DNA of 55,747 bases from CAG-877 sp963645945 (lineage in GTDB: Bacteria; Bacillota_I; Bacilli_A; RF39; UBA660), in assembly GCA_963645945.1 (NCBI GenBank), contig CAVIUA010000002.1:1-55747 (forward strand), read 5' to 3'. Positions 24,748-33,309 of this stretch are shown here, in pieces. Position 1 is the stretch's first letter, and every line of letters begins with the position of its first letter. Under the pieces are notes generated by a model, which ran no database searches, was not told where the DNA came from, and saw only the letters and a list, made by a program, of their open reading frames with translations. Made by a program: the position numbers and the translations under genes.

Positions 24748-25008
24748 ATGGAAACACTTAAAGTAAGCAGTAAATCTAATCCTAATAGTGTAGCAGGTGC
24801 TCTTGCAAATGTTTTTAGAGAAAAAGGGGCTGTTGAAATTCAAGCTGTAGGAGCTGGTGCTTTAAATCAAGCTATAAAAGCAGTAGCAATAGCGAGAGGG
24901 TTTGTAGCTCCCTCTGGGAAAAATCTAGTTTGTATTCCGGCTTTTCAAGATATTTCTATTGAAGGTGAGGAAAGAACTGCTATTAAATTAATTATAGAGG
25001 CTAAATAG
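24748..25008 (+). CDS. spoVS: SpoVS family protein
   Basis: 86 aa, the same length as Bacillus SpoVS and closely following its pattern: LKVSSKSNPNSVAGALANV, VGAGALNQAIKAVAIARG, then ISIEGEERTAIKL. SpoVS is an Alba-like small protein needed for late spore development in Bacillus, but homologs also occur in species that do not sporulate, where it may have a nucleic-acid-binding role. Single gene with AGAAAGG site and a terminator overlapping its stop. Confidence 0.95.
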   Translation: METLKVSSKSNPNSVAGALANVFREKGAVEIQAVGAGALNQAIKAVAIARGFVAPSGKNLVCIPAFQDISIEGEERTAIKLIIEAK

Positions 25009-25021
25009 TCTCTTTTTTTTT
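24996..25021 (+). terminator. Terminator after spoVS
   Basis: Stem AGAGGCTA/TAGTCTCT (24996-25003 with 25006-25013) including the stop codon, then T-run. Confidence 0.7.
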
Positions 25022-25064
25022 GCAATGTTGTATGTTAAAATTATCATAGTAGGTGATGCAATAT

Positions 25065-26276
25065 ATGGAAGAAGAAAAAATTATTTGTAGTCGTTGTGGT
25101 GCTGAAATGAAAAAAAGTCAGAGATGCTGTATCAAATGTGGAAATATTAATTATAGTCATCCAGATAACGCTTCAATGTTAAAGTTTTCAGATAATGGTG
25201 TTACTAATTCATATGTTGTTGGTAATGGCCTTTTGACTAATTCTACTCCTTATGTTAACCAAAGTATTAATAGTAGATTTAATTATTCAATTTCTTCTAA
25301 AGCTGGTAATAAAGCAACATGTGTAATAGTTAATGTTTTTATTTATATTATATTAATATTTGTTGGTTTTTTTAGTCTTTATAATACAGGAGATAGTATT
25401 GTTGATATTATTTTATCTTTAGATTTTGCATATTATTTATTAGCTGTAACATTTCTTTCTTTTGTTTTTCTTTCCTTAAATTTTATATATATGAAGGCAA
25501 ACAAACCTTGGTGGAGTTTTTATGTACCTTTATATGGAATGTATATATATTATGATATTATTTTGCATAATGGTTGGCTTTTTTTATTAAATTTGATTCC
25601 TTCTCCTATTTTATTTATTATAACTGGTAAATTAGTTCCTTCTCCTATAATATATATAATAGTTCTTTATAATTTAGGAAAGAGATTTGGGTATTCTGGA
25701 ATACTTACTGTGTTATTAGCTCCTATTATGGTTATGGTTATTGGCTTTAATACAGCTAGTTGTTATGATGGTGTTTATTATGTTTCTGAAAATAATAATA
25801 ATGGTTATGAAAAATTAACTTTAGATTATAAAATTAATAAGGTTGTTTTTACGTTTTTTGGAACATTTTTTTTAATGGGCTTAGCGATAGTTGTTTTTTG
25901 TTATTATAATTTATTTACTGAAATTCAAGAAAGTAAAGCTTTAAATAAAGTTGCTTTAGAAGTTGTTGATGAAGTTAAAAATGATATTTCTATGAATAAA
26001 TATACTTGTGATAATGGTAGTGATATTAATACGTCAACTTTGTATATTTTACTTAGCAAAGATAATGTTACTAATTTACAATCTGATGAATATAAAGATT
26101 ATAAGGGATATTTAAAAATTAGTTCTGGTAATATGTATATTACTTTGTGTTCAAGTAAGTTATGTTTAATTAATGCATCTTTGAAAGAGTTGAATTCTAA
26201 AAAGACAAATTTATTATATTCTGATGTTAAGTTTTATACTATTCCTACATTTGGTTCTTTTTGTTATAAAAATTAA
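25065..26276 (+). CDS. Zinc-ribbon membrane protein with DUF5684-like domain
   Basis: 403 aa. An N-terminal zinc ribbon (CSRCGAEM...CCIKCGN, about 8-30), about six membrane helices between 85 and 290, and an extracytoplasmic C-terminal domain with three Cys. The block KPWWSFYVPLYGMYIYYDI and the later GKRFGYSGILTVLLAPIMVMVIGF follow the DUF5684 pattern. ATG 25065 follows AGGTGAT at good spacing; an earlier GTG 25053 is in frame. Function unknown. It stands alone between spoVS and the serS T-box. Confidence 0.78.
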   Translation: MEEEKIICSRCGAEMKKSQRCCIKCGNINYSHPDNASMLKFSDNGVTNSYVVGNGLLTNSTPYVNQSINSRFNYSISSKAGNKATCVIVNVFIYIILIFVGFFSLYNTGDSIVDIILSLDFAYYLLAVTFLSFVFLSLNFIYMKANKPWWSFYVPLYGMYIYYDIILHNGWLFLLNLIPSPILFIITGKLVPSPIIYIIVLYNLGKRFGYSGILTVLLAPIMVMVIGFNTASCYDGVYYVSENNNNGYEKLTLDYKINKVVFTFFGTFFLMGLAIVVFCYYNLFTEIQESKALNKVALEVVDEVKNDISMNKYTCDNGSDINTSTLYILLSKDNVTNLQSDEYKDYKGYLKISSGNMYITLCSSKLCLINASLKELNSKKTNLLYSDVKFYTIPTFGSFCYKN

Positions 26277-26304
26277 CATGTTATAAAAATTAATGAATTA
26301 GTGA

Positions 26305-26333
26305 TTGATATTTCTTTTAATATGACATATAAT
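26305..26333 (+). promoter_or_regulatory. Promoter of the T-box/serS unit
   Basis: TTGATA (26305-26310), 17 bases, TATAAT (26328-26333). Transcription would begin near 26340. Confidence 0.75.
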
Positions 26334-26344
26334 ATTAACAAGTC

Positions 26345-26535
26345 GATAATTAGAACTAATAATAAGAATATTTAAGCAAAGAGAAGTCATGTTTGGTGAA
26401 AATGACTGTTAAATACTTATTTATCTACTCTATAGATGATATTTTATCCGGTTAATACCGTTATCTAATTAAGTTAAATAAAGGATGGCACCGTGCTATT
26501 TAGCACTCCTTATAGTGTCATTCTTTTTATTTTTT
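26345..26535 (+). ncRNA. T-box riboswitch controlling serS
   Basis: Leader RNA that senses uncharged tRNA-Ser and allows read-through into serS. The T-box motif AGGATGGCACCGTG is at 26482-26495, next to the antiterminator. The competing terminator pairs 26481-26491 (AAGGATGGCAC) with 26515-26525 (GTGTCATTCTT), with G-U pairs, followed by T-rich sequence. Stem I has a top hairpin GTCAT...ATGAC (26386-26405) with GGTG in the loop. TCT at 26424-26426, followed by AC, is the most likely specifier codon (Ser). Exact stem I borders are uncertain. Confidence 0.88.
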
Positions 26536-26548
26536 AGGAGGCTTTTGT

Positions 26549-26584
26549 ATGATTAATTATTTTGTCTCGTATAAGACATTTTAA
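26549..26584 (+). CDS. Possible 11-codon leader ORF between T-box and serS
   Basis: ATG 26549 sits 7 bases after a perfect AGGAGG (26536-26541), directly past the terminator T-run. It reads MINYFVSYKTF and stops. A small hairpin TGTCT/AGACA lies within it. It contains one Ser codon (TCG). It may be a translated leader or a chance use of a ribosome site. Confidence 0.35.
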   Translation: MINYFVSYKTF

Positions 26585-26621
26585 ATGTATTATTAAAATA
26601 AATTAGAAGTGAGGAATAGAT

Positions 26622-27899
26622 ATGATAGATATTAAATTAATAAGAGAAAATAGAGATTTAGTTAAAGAAAATATTAAGAAAAAATTTCAAAATGAGAAAT
26701 TACCATTAGTTGATGAGGTTTATGAACTTGATAAAAAAGTGCGTGAGGTTCAAGTTAAAGTTGATGGTTTAAAAGCTGATAAAAATAAATTATCAAATGA
26801 AATTGGAAAACTAATGAGTGAGAAAAAAATTGATGAAGCTAACAAAGTAAAAGAAAAGATAGCTGAAAGTGCTGATGAAATTAAGAAATTAGAAGAAGAA
26901 CAAGTAAAATTAACTGGTGAAATAAGAGAAAAAATGTTAGTTATTCCGCAAATTATGGATTCATCTGTACCTATAGGTGAGGATGATAGTTGTAATGTTG
27001 AAGTGGAAAAATTTGGTGAGCCAGTTGTTCCTGATTATGAAATTCCATATCATGCTGATATTATTGAAAAATTAAAAGGAATGGATAAGGATGCTGCTGG
27101 TAGAACTTCTGGACAAGGATTTTATTATTTACTTGGAGATATTGCTAGACTTCATGAAGCAATGCTTGCTTATGCAAGAGATTTTATGATAGATGCTGGC
27201 TTTACTTATGCAATTCCACCATTTATGATACATTCTGATGTTGTTACAGGTGTTATGTCTTTTCCTGAAATGGAAGCTATGATGTATAAAATTGAAGGTG
27301 AAGACTTATATTTAATTGGAACTAGTGAACATAGTATGATAGGTAAGTATAAGGATCAAATTATAAAGAAAGAAGAGTTACCAGTACATATGACAAGTTA
27401 TTCTCCTTGTTTTAGAAAAGAAGGAGGAAGTCATGGATTAGAGGAAAGAGGACTTTACCGTGTTCACCAATTTGAAAAACAAGAAATGATTGTTATATGC
27501 GAACCAGAAGAAAGCATGGACTGGTATAATAAAATGTGGAAGCTTACAGTTGATTTCTTTAGAAGTTTAGATGTTCCTGTTAGACAATTGGAATGTTGTT
27601 CTGGAGACTTAGCTGACTTAAAAGTTAAATCTTGTGATATTGAAGCTTGGAGTCCAAGACAAAAGAAATATTTTGAAGTTGGAAGTTGTTCAACACTAGG
27701 TGATGCTCAAGCTAGACGTTTGGGTATTCGTACTAAAGGAGAAAAAGGAACATATTACTTACATACTTTAAATAATACTGTTGTTGCTACTCCTAGAGGA
27801 TTAATTGCTTTAATTGAAAATAATTATCAAGAAGATGGAAGTATAAAAATACCTAAAGTTTTACAAAAGTATATGGGTGGAAAAGAATATATAAAATAA
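26622..27899 (+). CDS. serS: Seryl-tRNA synthetase
   Basis: Class II synthetase charging tRNA-Ser (and tRNA-Sec where present). 425 aa: N-terminal coiled-coil arm for the tRNA long variable arm (about 30-105), then the catalytic core with motif 2 FRKEGGSHGLEERGLYRVHQFEK (read in parts) and motif 3 near NNTVVATPRGLIALIENNYQ. The TSGQGFYYLLGDIARLHEAM block is typical of the Bacilli/Clostridia form. The T-box upstream confirms regulation by tRNA-Ser charging. A terminator follows. Confidence 0.97.
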   Translation: MIDIKLIRENRDLVKENIKKKFQNEKLPLVDEVYELDKKVREVQVKVDGLKADKNKLSNEIGKLMSEKKIDEANKVKEKIAESADEIKKLEEEQVKLTGEIREKMLVIPQIMDSSVPIGEDDSCNVEVEKFGEPVVPDYEIPYHADIIEKLKGMDKDAAGRTSGQGFYYLLGDIARLHEAMLAYARDFMIDAGFTYAIPPFMIHSDVVTGVMSFPEMEAMMYKIEGEDLYLIGTSEHSMIGKYKDQIIKKEELPVHMTSYSPCFRKEGGSHGLEERGLYRVHQFEKQEMIVICEPEESMDWYNKMWKLTVDFFRSLDVPVRQLECCSGDLADLKVKSCDIEAWSPRQKKYFEVGSCSTLGDAQARRLGIRTKGEKGTYYLHTLNNTVVATPRGLIALIENNYQEDGSIKIPKVLQKYMGGKEYIK

Positions 27900-27925
27900 A
27901 AGTGTAGTTATCTACGCTTTTTTTT
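27899..27925 (+). terminator. Terminator after serS
   Basis: Stem AAAGTGTAG/CTACGCTTT (one G-U) and eight T. Confidence 0.75.
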
Positions 27926-27997
27926 GTTATAATTATATCAGATAGGGAAAATATTGAATGTTTCTATCGAATATATAAAAAAAGAAAGAGGTATTTT

Positions 27998-29197
27998 ATG
28001 GGATTTATTAAAGCTTTTACTGGTGCTTTATCAGGAACTTTTGCTGATCAATGGAAAGATTTTTATGCACCAAGGACTGATGTATCTGCAACTGCTGCTT
28101 TATTTCAAGCGGTACCATCTGGTACAAATAATGGACATGGTGAAAATACAAAAGGTTCTTCAAATGTTATTTCTAATGGGAGTAAGATGATTGTTCCAGA
28201 AGGAACTGCATTAATTACAGTTCAAGACGGACAAATTACTGGTTTAATTGCTGAAGCTGGTGGTTATGAATTTAAGAGTGATGATGTTAATTCTAAATCA
28301 TTGTTTGCTGGTGATGGTATTTTATCATCTACATTAGGACAGTCTTGGGAAAGATTTAAATTTGGTGGACAACCAGGTTCTCAACAATTAGCGTTTTATG
28401 TTAACTTAAAAGAAATACCAAATAATAAATTTGGTACACAATCTGAAATTTATTGGGATGATGCTTATCTAAATACACAAGTTGGAGCAATTACTAGAGG
28501 AACTTATAGTCTTAAAATAGTTGATCCAATATTATTTGTTAAAAATTTTGTTCCTGTTAGTTTTTTACAACCTGGAGCTCCTGCTTTTGATTTTAATGAT
28601 ATGGATAATGATGCTAGTAATCAATTATTTAGTGAAGTAGTTGGTACTTTATCAGCAGCATTTTCTAATTATACTAATGATCCAAGTAAGGGTAATCGTA
28701 TTTCTAAAATACAAGCAGATCAAATTGGTTTTGCACAAGCAATGGCTAAGGCTGTTGAGGATGCATATCAATGGAAGGCTACTAGAGGTTTAGAAATTGT
28801 TAAGACTGCAATTCTTGCTATTGAATACGATGAAGATACTAAGAAATTACTTAGTGATGTTAAGAAAGCTGATGCTTTATCTGGTAATAGAGGTAATTCA
28901 TTCATGCAACAATCTATTGCTCGTGGTGTACAAGCTGCTGGTGAGAATCCTGCTGGTGCTGGAGCAACAATGGCATTTATGGGTATGGGAATGAATGCAG
29001 CTAATGGAATGGCACAAAGTACACAACAAGAAGCAACTGGTACAAATCCATTTATTAATGTAGGTGCTGCACAAGCTACTGGTACTCCTACAGCTGATCC
29101 TTATGAGGAATTAAAAAAAGCTAAGGAATTATTAGATGCTGGAGTTATTTCTCAAACAGATTTTGATGCTAAAAAGAAAAATTTATTAGGTATTTAG
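27998..29197 (+). CDS. SPFH-domain protein with C-terminal SHOCT motif (YdjI-like)
   Basis: 399 aa cytoplasmic protein of the virion-core/SPFH group, related to Bacillus YdjI. N-terminal MGFIKAFTGALSGTFADQWKDF and VPEGTALITVQDGQI are typical; a helical part (250-300) and a Gly/Ala/Met-rich linker (310-360) follow, ending in a SHOCT-like hairpin (DPYEELKKAKELLDAGVIS). These proteins assemble at membranes and take part in envelope stress response. First of four adjacent genes of one system; ribosome site AAAGAGG before ATG 27998. Confidence 0.88.
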   Translation: MGFIKAFTGALSGTFADQWKDFYAPRTDVSATAALFQAVPSGTNNGHGENTKGSSNVISNGSKMIVPEGTALITVQDGQITGLIAEAGGYEFKSDDVNSKSLFAGDGILSSTLGQSWERFKFGGQPGSQQLAFYVNLKEIPNNKFGTQSEIYWDDAYLNTQVGAITRGTYSLKIVDPILFVKNFVPVSFLQPGAPAFDFNDMDNDASNQLFSEVVGTLSAAFSNYTNDPSKGNRISKIQADQIGFAQAMAKAVEDAYQWKATRGLEIVKTAILAIEYDEDTKKLLSDVKKADALSGNRGNSFMQQSIARGVQAAGENPAGAGATMAFMGMGMNAANGMAQSTQQEATGTNPFINVGAAQATGTPTADPYEELKKAKELLDAGVISQTDFDAKKKNLLGI

Positions 29198-29200
29198 TCT

Positions 29201-30661
29201 ATGCAGGATGAAGAAAAGAAGGGTGTACCTGATGTTAATAATTCTTCACCTACGATAGTTCAAACTGATATTGGTGCTAAAGATGGACAAGAAAAGTGTC
29301 CAAAATGTGGTTCTACCGATATTTGTTTAAATGTTTCGACAGGTAAATTAAGATGTAATTTCTGTCGTCACGAATTTGAAAATGAAAAAATATCTGGTAT
29401 GCAAACAGATATTAAAGAGTTATCTGGCGAAATTTTAGGATCTGGAGCAAAAGATATAATTGCTGATACTAAAGATGTACTTACATTTAAATGTAGTAGT
29501 TGTGGTGCAGAAGTAGTTGTTGATACTGCTTCTTCTTCACAAGCTAGATGTCACTGGTGTCGTAATATATTATCAGTAAATCAACAAATTCCAAATGGGG
29601 CTATTCCAGATGTTGTTTTACCTTTTTCAGTAACTAAGGATGAAGCAAAGAATCAAATAGAAAAATTTGTTGGTTCTAGAAAGTTCTTTGCTCATCCAAA
29701 GTTTAAAAAAGAGTTTACTACTCAAAATATCATGGGTGTATATTTTCCATATATGTTGGTAGATATTAATTCACATGTAAGATTAGTAGGACAAGGTGAA
29801 AAATTAGTTAGAACTTATACAAGAGGCTCTGATGAAAATTCTAGAACTTATTATGATGCTGATTTATTTAATGTAAAAAGAGAATTTGATTTTTCTATTG
29901 AGGGATTAACAGTAGAATCTAATTCTGATAGACTTAATAATGCATCAGCTTCTAAGACTAATAATGTTATTAACGCTATAATGCCATTTGATATAGAAAA
30001 CTGTGTTAAATATAATGCTAACTATTTAAGAGGTTATACTTCTGAAAGAAGAGATGTTAATATTGAACAATTAAAGCCTTTAGTTAGGGAACAGGCACAA
30101 GATGTAGCGAGATTTTCGGCTAATGATACTTTAACTGAATATAATAGAGGTGTTTGTTGGAATCAGGAAGACTTTGATGTTAAAGGACTACAATGGAAGG
30201 CTGCATATTTACCAGTTTGGTTATATAGTTATCAACAGGTAAAAGGTAATAAAAGTATTTTACATTATGTGGCAGTTAATGCTAGAACTAAAGAGACCAT
30301 GGGTAGTGTACCAATACATATGCCATTATTAATTTTAATTTCTCTTTTTGTAGAAATTTTAGGATTTTTAGGAATGATTTACATAGATTTTGATTATAAT
30401 TATATATTCCTATTATCTGGTATTTTATATTTCATTATTATGTATTCTAGGTATCGTAATTCTGGTGCTAGACATAAACATGAATTAGAAACTAAAAATG
30501 AAGTTCGTAATTTACAAAGAATGGATAATTATGTAAAAAGACTTACAGAATTACAAAATTCTCATATGAATGGTGCTAATAATACTTCTGTTAACGGGTC
30601 TTTTGGCTCACGACATGTTATTGACAAAATAGTTAATAATATTAATATTAATATGAAGTAA
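29201..30661 (+). CDS. TFIIB-type zinc-ribbon membrane protein (YdjG-like)
   Basis: 486 aa. Two zinc ribbons near the N-terminus (CPKCGSTDICL...CNFCRHEF at about 33-60 and CSSCGAEVV...CHWCRNIL at about 98-122), a globular part with strands and helices, two adjacent membrane helices near 376-415, and a basic C-terminal tail. It starts 3 bases after the SPFH gene, so the two are translated together. In B. subtilis the equivalent YdjG works with YdjH and YdjI in membrane stress and PspA recruitment; the same role is inferred. Confidence 0.85.
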   Translation: MQDEEKKGVPDVNNSSPTIVQTDIGAKDGQEKCPKCGSTDICLNVSTGKLRCNFCRHEFENEKISGMQTDIKELSGEILGSGAKDIIADTKDVLTFKCSSCGAEVVVDTASSSQARCHWCRNILSVNQQIPNGAIPDVVLPFSVTKDEAKNQIEKFVGSRKFFAHPKFKKEFTTQNIMGVYFPYMLVDINSHVRLVGQGEKLVRTYTRGSDENSRTYYDADLFNVKREFDFSIEGLTVESNSDRLNNASASKTNNVINAIMPFDIENCVKYNANYLRGYTSERRDVNIEQLKPLVREQAQDVARFSANDTLTEYNRGVCWNQEDFDVKGLQWKAAYLPVWLYSYQQVKGNKSILHYVAVNARTKETMGSVPIHMPLLILISLFVEILGFLGMIYIDFDYNYIFLLSGILYFIIMYSRYRNSGARHKHELETKNEVRNLQRMDNYVKRLTELQNSHMNGANNTSVNGSFGSRHVIDKIVNNININMK

Positions 30662-30667
30662 CTATTT

Positions 30668-30692
30668 AGAGATGCTTGATAGCGTCTTTTTC
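30668..30692 (+). terminator. Weak terminator after the YdjG-like gene
   Basis: Stem AGATGC/GCGTCT (30670-30675 with 30682-30687) then TTTTTC. It would separate the first two genes of the cluster from the next two. Confidence 0.55.
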
Positions 30693-30730
30693 TTTTGATA
30701 TAATCTTTATAAGAAGAGAGAGTGATAATT

Positions 30731-31600
30731 ATGGTGTATCTTTATAAATGTAGTAATAATGCTTGTTCTTTAAAATTTCTGGCTACAAATAATACTTTTA
30801 CTTGCTGTCCTAATTGTTGTGAAAAAGTTGATATTCTGGATGAAAATTATGAACTTCCAGTAAAACAATATATACCTTTTAAGTATGATAAAGTGCAAGC
30901 AAATCGTTCTATTAAAGAGTTTTTTGAAAAAACTCTTATACCGATTTCTTTTAGAAAAAATAGTAATGTTAAGGATATAATACAGATTTATTTACCTTTT
31001 TTTGTTTATGATGTTGTTGTTGATGGTGAATTGGCTTTTAATTCTAATGATTATCATTATTTTAAAGATAAAAATTATGATTATAAAGAGACTTCTAGTT
31101 ATCTAGTTAAAAATAATAATCATTTAGAATTTAATAATATTATGATTTCTAGTATTTCTTCATTATCTGATAGTTTTTCAAAATCTCGTTTTTATTATGA
31201 TAATCTTAGTTATTTTGAGGGTGTTGATGATATTTTAGTAGGTCTTGGTGATTTAGATAGTGAAAGTAAGTTAGATGAAGTTCAGGCTAAATGTATAGAT
31301 GCTAGTATTTCTGCTGTTTCTAGTCGTATTACACATCAAGATAATGTATTGAGTAATAATGGTATTAATGTTACTAGTGTTTCTACTAAAAGTGTTTTAT
31401 TGCCATTTTTTATCCTTAATAAAAAATATAGAGGTAAAAATTATATGATAATTGTAAATGGACAAACGAGTAAGGTTATATTTAGTACTGATAATGTGAT
31501 TTATGGGATTAAAGAAGTCGTTATTTTTAGTATTTTGTTATTTATAGTACTTTTTTTAATAACAACTTTAATTGTGTATTTTGTATATAGGGTGTTTTAG
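30731..31600 (+). CDS. Second zinc-ribbon membrane protein, diverged YdjG-like
   Basis: 289 aa. An N-terminal zinc ribbon (CSNNACSLKF...CCPNCCEKV), a middle domain that follows the larger protein at 29201 in outline (VKQYIPFKYDKVQANRSIKEFFEK, then IYLPFFVYDVVVDGE), and one C-terminal membrane helix (about 262-286). It seems a shortened paralog of that protein. ATG 30731 is preferred to GTG 30722 by spacing from GAGAGAGTG. The TPM gene starts on the base after its stop. Confidence 0.72.
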   Translation: MVYLYKCSNNACSLKFLATNNTFTCCPNCCEKVDILDENYELPVKQYIPFKYDKVQANRSIKEFFEKTLIPISFRKNSNVKDIIQIYLPFFVYDVVVDGELAFNSNDYHYFKDKNYDYKETSSYLVKNNNHLEFNNIMISSISSLSDSFSKSRFYYDNLSYFEGVDDILVGLGDLDSESKLDEVQAKCIDASISAVSSRITHQDNVLSNNGINVTSVSTKSVLLPFFILNKKYRGKNYMIIVNGQTSKVIFSTDNVIYGIKEVVIFSILLFIVLFLITTLIVYFVYRVF

Positions 31601-32413
31601 ATGAAGAGATTTATTGTATTTATATTTGTTTTTATTTTTAGTTTTTGTGTTTTAGATGTTTATGCTTCTGATAAGTATCAGGTAAGAACAGATGATGATT
31701 ATGGTGTTCCTAGTTATATAGAAGTTAATGAAAATAATAGAGAGGCTGTTTTGAGTACTCCTTTAGTTGATAGTAGTGAGAAAATTTATGACTTTGCTGA
31801 GAAGTTTTCTTCCTCTGAAGAGAAAAGCTTATATAAACTAGTTTCTAAATATATTGATACTTATGATATGGATATGGTAATTGTTACTATTAATGATAAT
31901 CCTAAAGAGAGTGCTACTGCATATGGACAGGATTTTTATGATTATAATACATTTGGTATTTCATATGATCATGATGGTATTTTATTATTATATGATTTTT
32001 ATTATAATAGGGTTTCAATAGTTACTACTGGTAAAGCTAATATTATGTTTAATAATAGACGTATAGGAGAATTAAAAAAAATTATTTCTAGTAATATGAA
32101 GAATAGTTATTATAAGGCTTCTATTTCTTTTATTGATCAGGCTTCTTCATTTTGTGAACTTGGTTATCCTACAATAACTGGTGCTGAACCTAAAAGAACG
32201 GGTGTTAAATTATTGAAAGTTTTACCATGGCCTGGTATTTTATCTTTTTCTATAGTAACTACAGCTATTTTAATTGTACTTATAATAAAAAATAAAAAAT
32301 TTGTTGTTGGTAAACCTACATATAAAAAATATCTGAATTATAAAAAATTTAAAACAGATATCATAGAAGATACTTTTATTAACAAAACTTTGGATAAAAA
32401 TAATAAAATTTAG
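31601..32413 (+). CDS. TPM-domain membrane protein (YdjH-like)
   Basis: 270 aa: signal peptide (about 1-22), an extracytoplasmic TPM domain (about 60-190, with FSSSEEKSLYKLVSKYIDTY, YGQDFYDYNTFGIS, DGILLLYDFYYNRVSIVTTGKA), one membrane helix (about 213-232) and a basic cytoplasmic tail. TPM domains are found with SPFH and zinc-ribbon proteins in membrane stress systems, and some have phosphatase activity. Directly joined to the gene upstream. Confidence 0.85.
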   Translation: MKRFIVFIFVFIFSFCVLDVYASDKYQVRTDDDYGVPSYIEVNENNREAVLSTPLVDSSEKIYDFAEKFSSSEEKSLYKLVSKYIDTYDMDMVIVTINDNPKESATAYGQDFYDYNTFGISYDHDGILLLYDFYYNRVSIVTTGKANIMFNNRRIGELKKIISSNMKNSYYKASISFIDQASSFCELGYPTITGAEPKRTGVKLLKVLPWPGILSFSIVTTAILIVLIIKNKKFVVGKPTYKKYLNYKKFKTDIIEDTFINKTLDKNNKI

Positions 32414-32414
32414 T

Positions 32415-32435
32415 AAACGGTTTAACCGTTTTTTT
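32415..32435 (+). terminator. Terminator of the SPFH/TPM cluster
   Basis: Stem AAACGG/CCGTTT around TTTAA, then T-run; overlaps the stop region. Confidence 0.7.
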
Positions 32436-32500
32436 CTTTTTGCTGTATAAAAATTTAGTATTTTTTACATAATTAGAATAAGCAGAAAGAAGGGTTAAAT

Positions 32501-33256
32501 TTGACAAAATGCAATTGTTCTGGTAGAATATATAACTGTCACGTGAACAAAGAGGTGTTTGAAATGTTTTATGACAAGCAACAAGCTATAAATGCTTGTT
32601 CTACAGATCCGTCCCTGATTTTTAATGTTATTAAGCATGGATACTACGATGTAGTTGAAATATTAGTAGATAAAAATAAGGTTGACGTAAATATTTGTGA
32701 TGGGGCTGGCAATGATGTTGTTACAAGATTGTTGAAGGCTAGACAGTATGATTTGGTTCTTCGTTTAATGAAGAAAAGAAATTGGGACGTTAATCATCAA
32801 AATGTTGAAGGAGATACCTTCGGACATATTCTAGTTTGTGATAGTTCTGTTGCGACTATTAAAATAGTTGAACAATTAGTAAAAAAGAAAAACTATCTTC
32901 CTAATATTAAGAATAATAAGGGAGAAACAGTATTAGATAAAGCTATCAATAGTAATTATATTTGTTGTGCATTTAAGATTTTAGAAGATAAAAGATTTAA
33001 TAATATTGATGTTTCATCTTTTAAAAAGTTATGTAATGCATGTATAAATAATGTTTACTATGGTAAGTATTCTAAACTTAATAACTTAGAAGTTATAGTT
33101 GAAAACTTAGAGAAGAAAGACCTTGTTCCTAGTATGACTAGACTTTTAGAGATAATAGTTGAACGTTTAGATGAAATTAAAAGTGAATTAATGAAGAAGA
33201 ATGGTTTTAAGACTTTAGAACAGATAATTAATTCGTCAATAGAGGCAACTGTTTAG
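32501..33256 (+). CDS. Ankyrin-repeat-like protein
   Basis: 251 aa, cytoplasmic, mostly helical. Three or four ankyrin-like units: HGYYDVVEILVDKNKVDVNI, ARQYDLVLRLMKKRNWDVNH, and VKKKNYLPNIKNNKGETVLDKAI. The consensus is weak (few TPLHxA turns). The start is either TTG 32501 (behind AGAAGGG) or ATG 32564 (behind AGAGGTG); the first adds a Cys-rich head CNCSGRIYNCH. Such proteins mediate protein contacts; no partner can be named. Alone in its transcript, with a terminator. Confidence 0.72.
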   Translation: MTKCNCSGRIYNCHVNKEVFEMFYDKQQAINACSTDPSLIFNVIKHGYYDVVEILVDKNKVDVNICDGAGNDVVTRLLKARQYDLVLRLMKKRNWDVNHQNVEGDTFGHILVCDSSVATIKIVEQLVKKKNYLPNIKNNKGETVLDKAINSNYICCAFKILEDKRFNNIDVSSFKKLCNACINNVYYGKYSKLNNLEVIVENLEKKDLVPSMTRLLEIIVERLDEIKSELMKKNGFKTLEQIINSSIEATV

Positions 33257-33267
33257 TTGCTTTTTCT
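33241..33267 (+). terminator. Terminator after the ankyrin-like gene
   Basis: Stem GCAACT/AGTTGC (33245-33250 with 33255-33260) and TTTTTC; the stop codon is in the loop. Confidence 0.7.
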
Positions 33268-33309
33268 TTTGTTTTAAGTTATTATATTTTAGGAATGGAA
33301 GTGATATTT

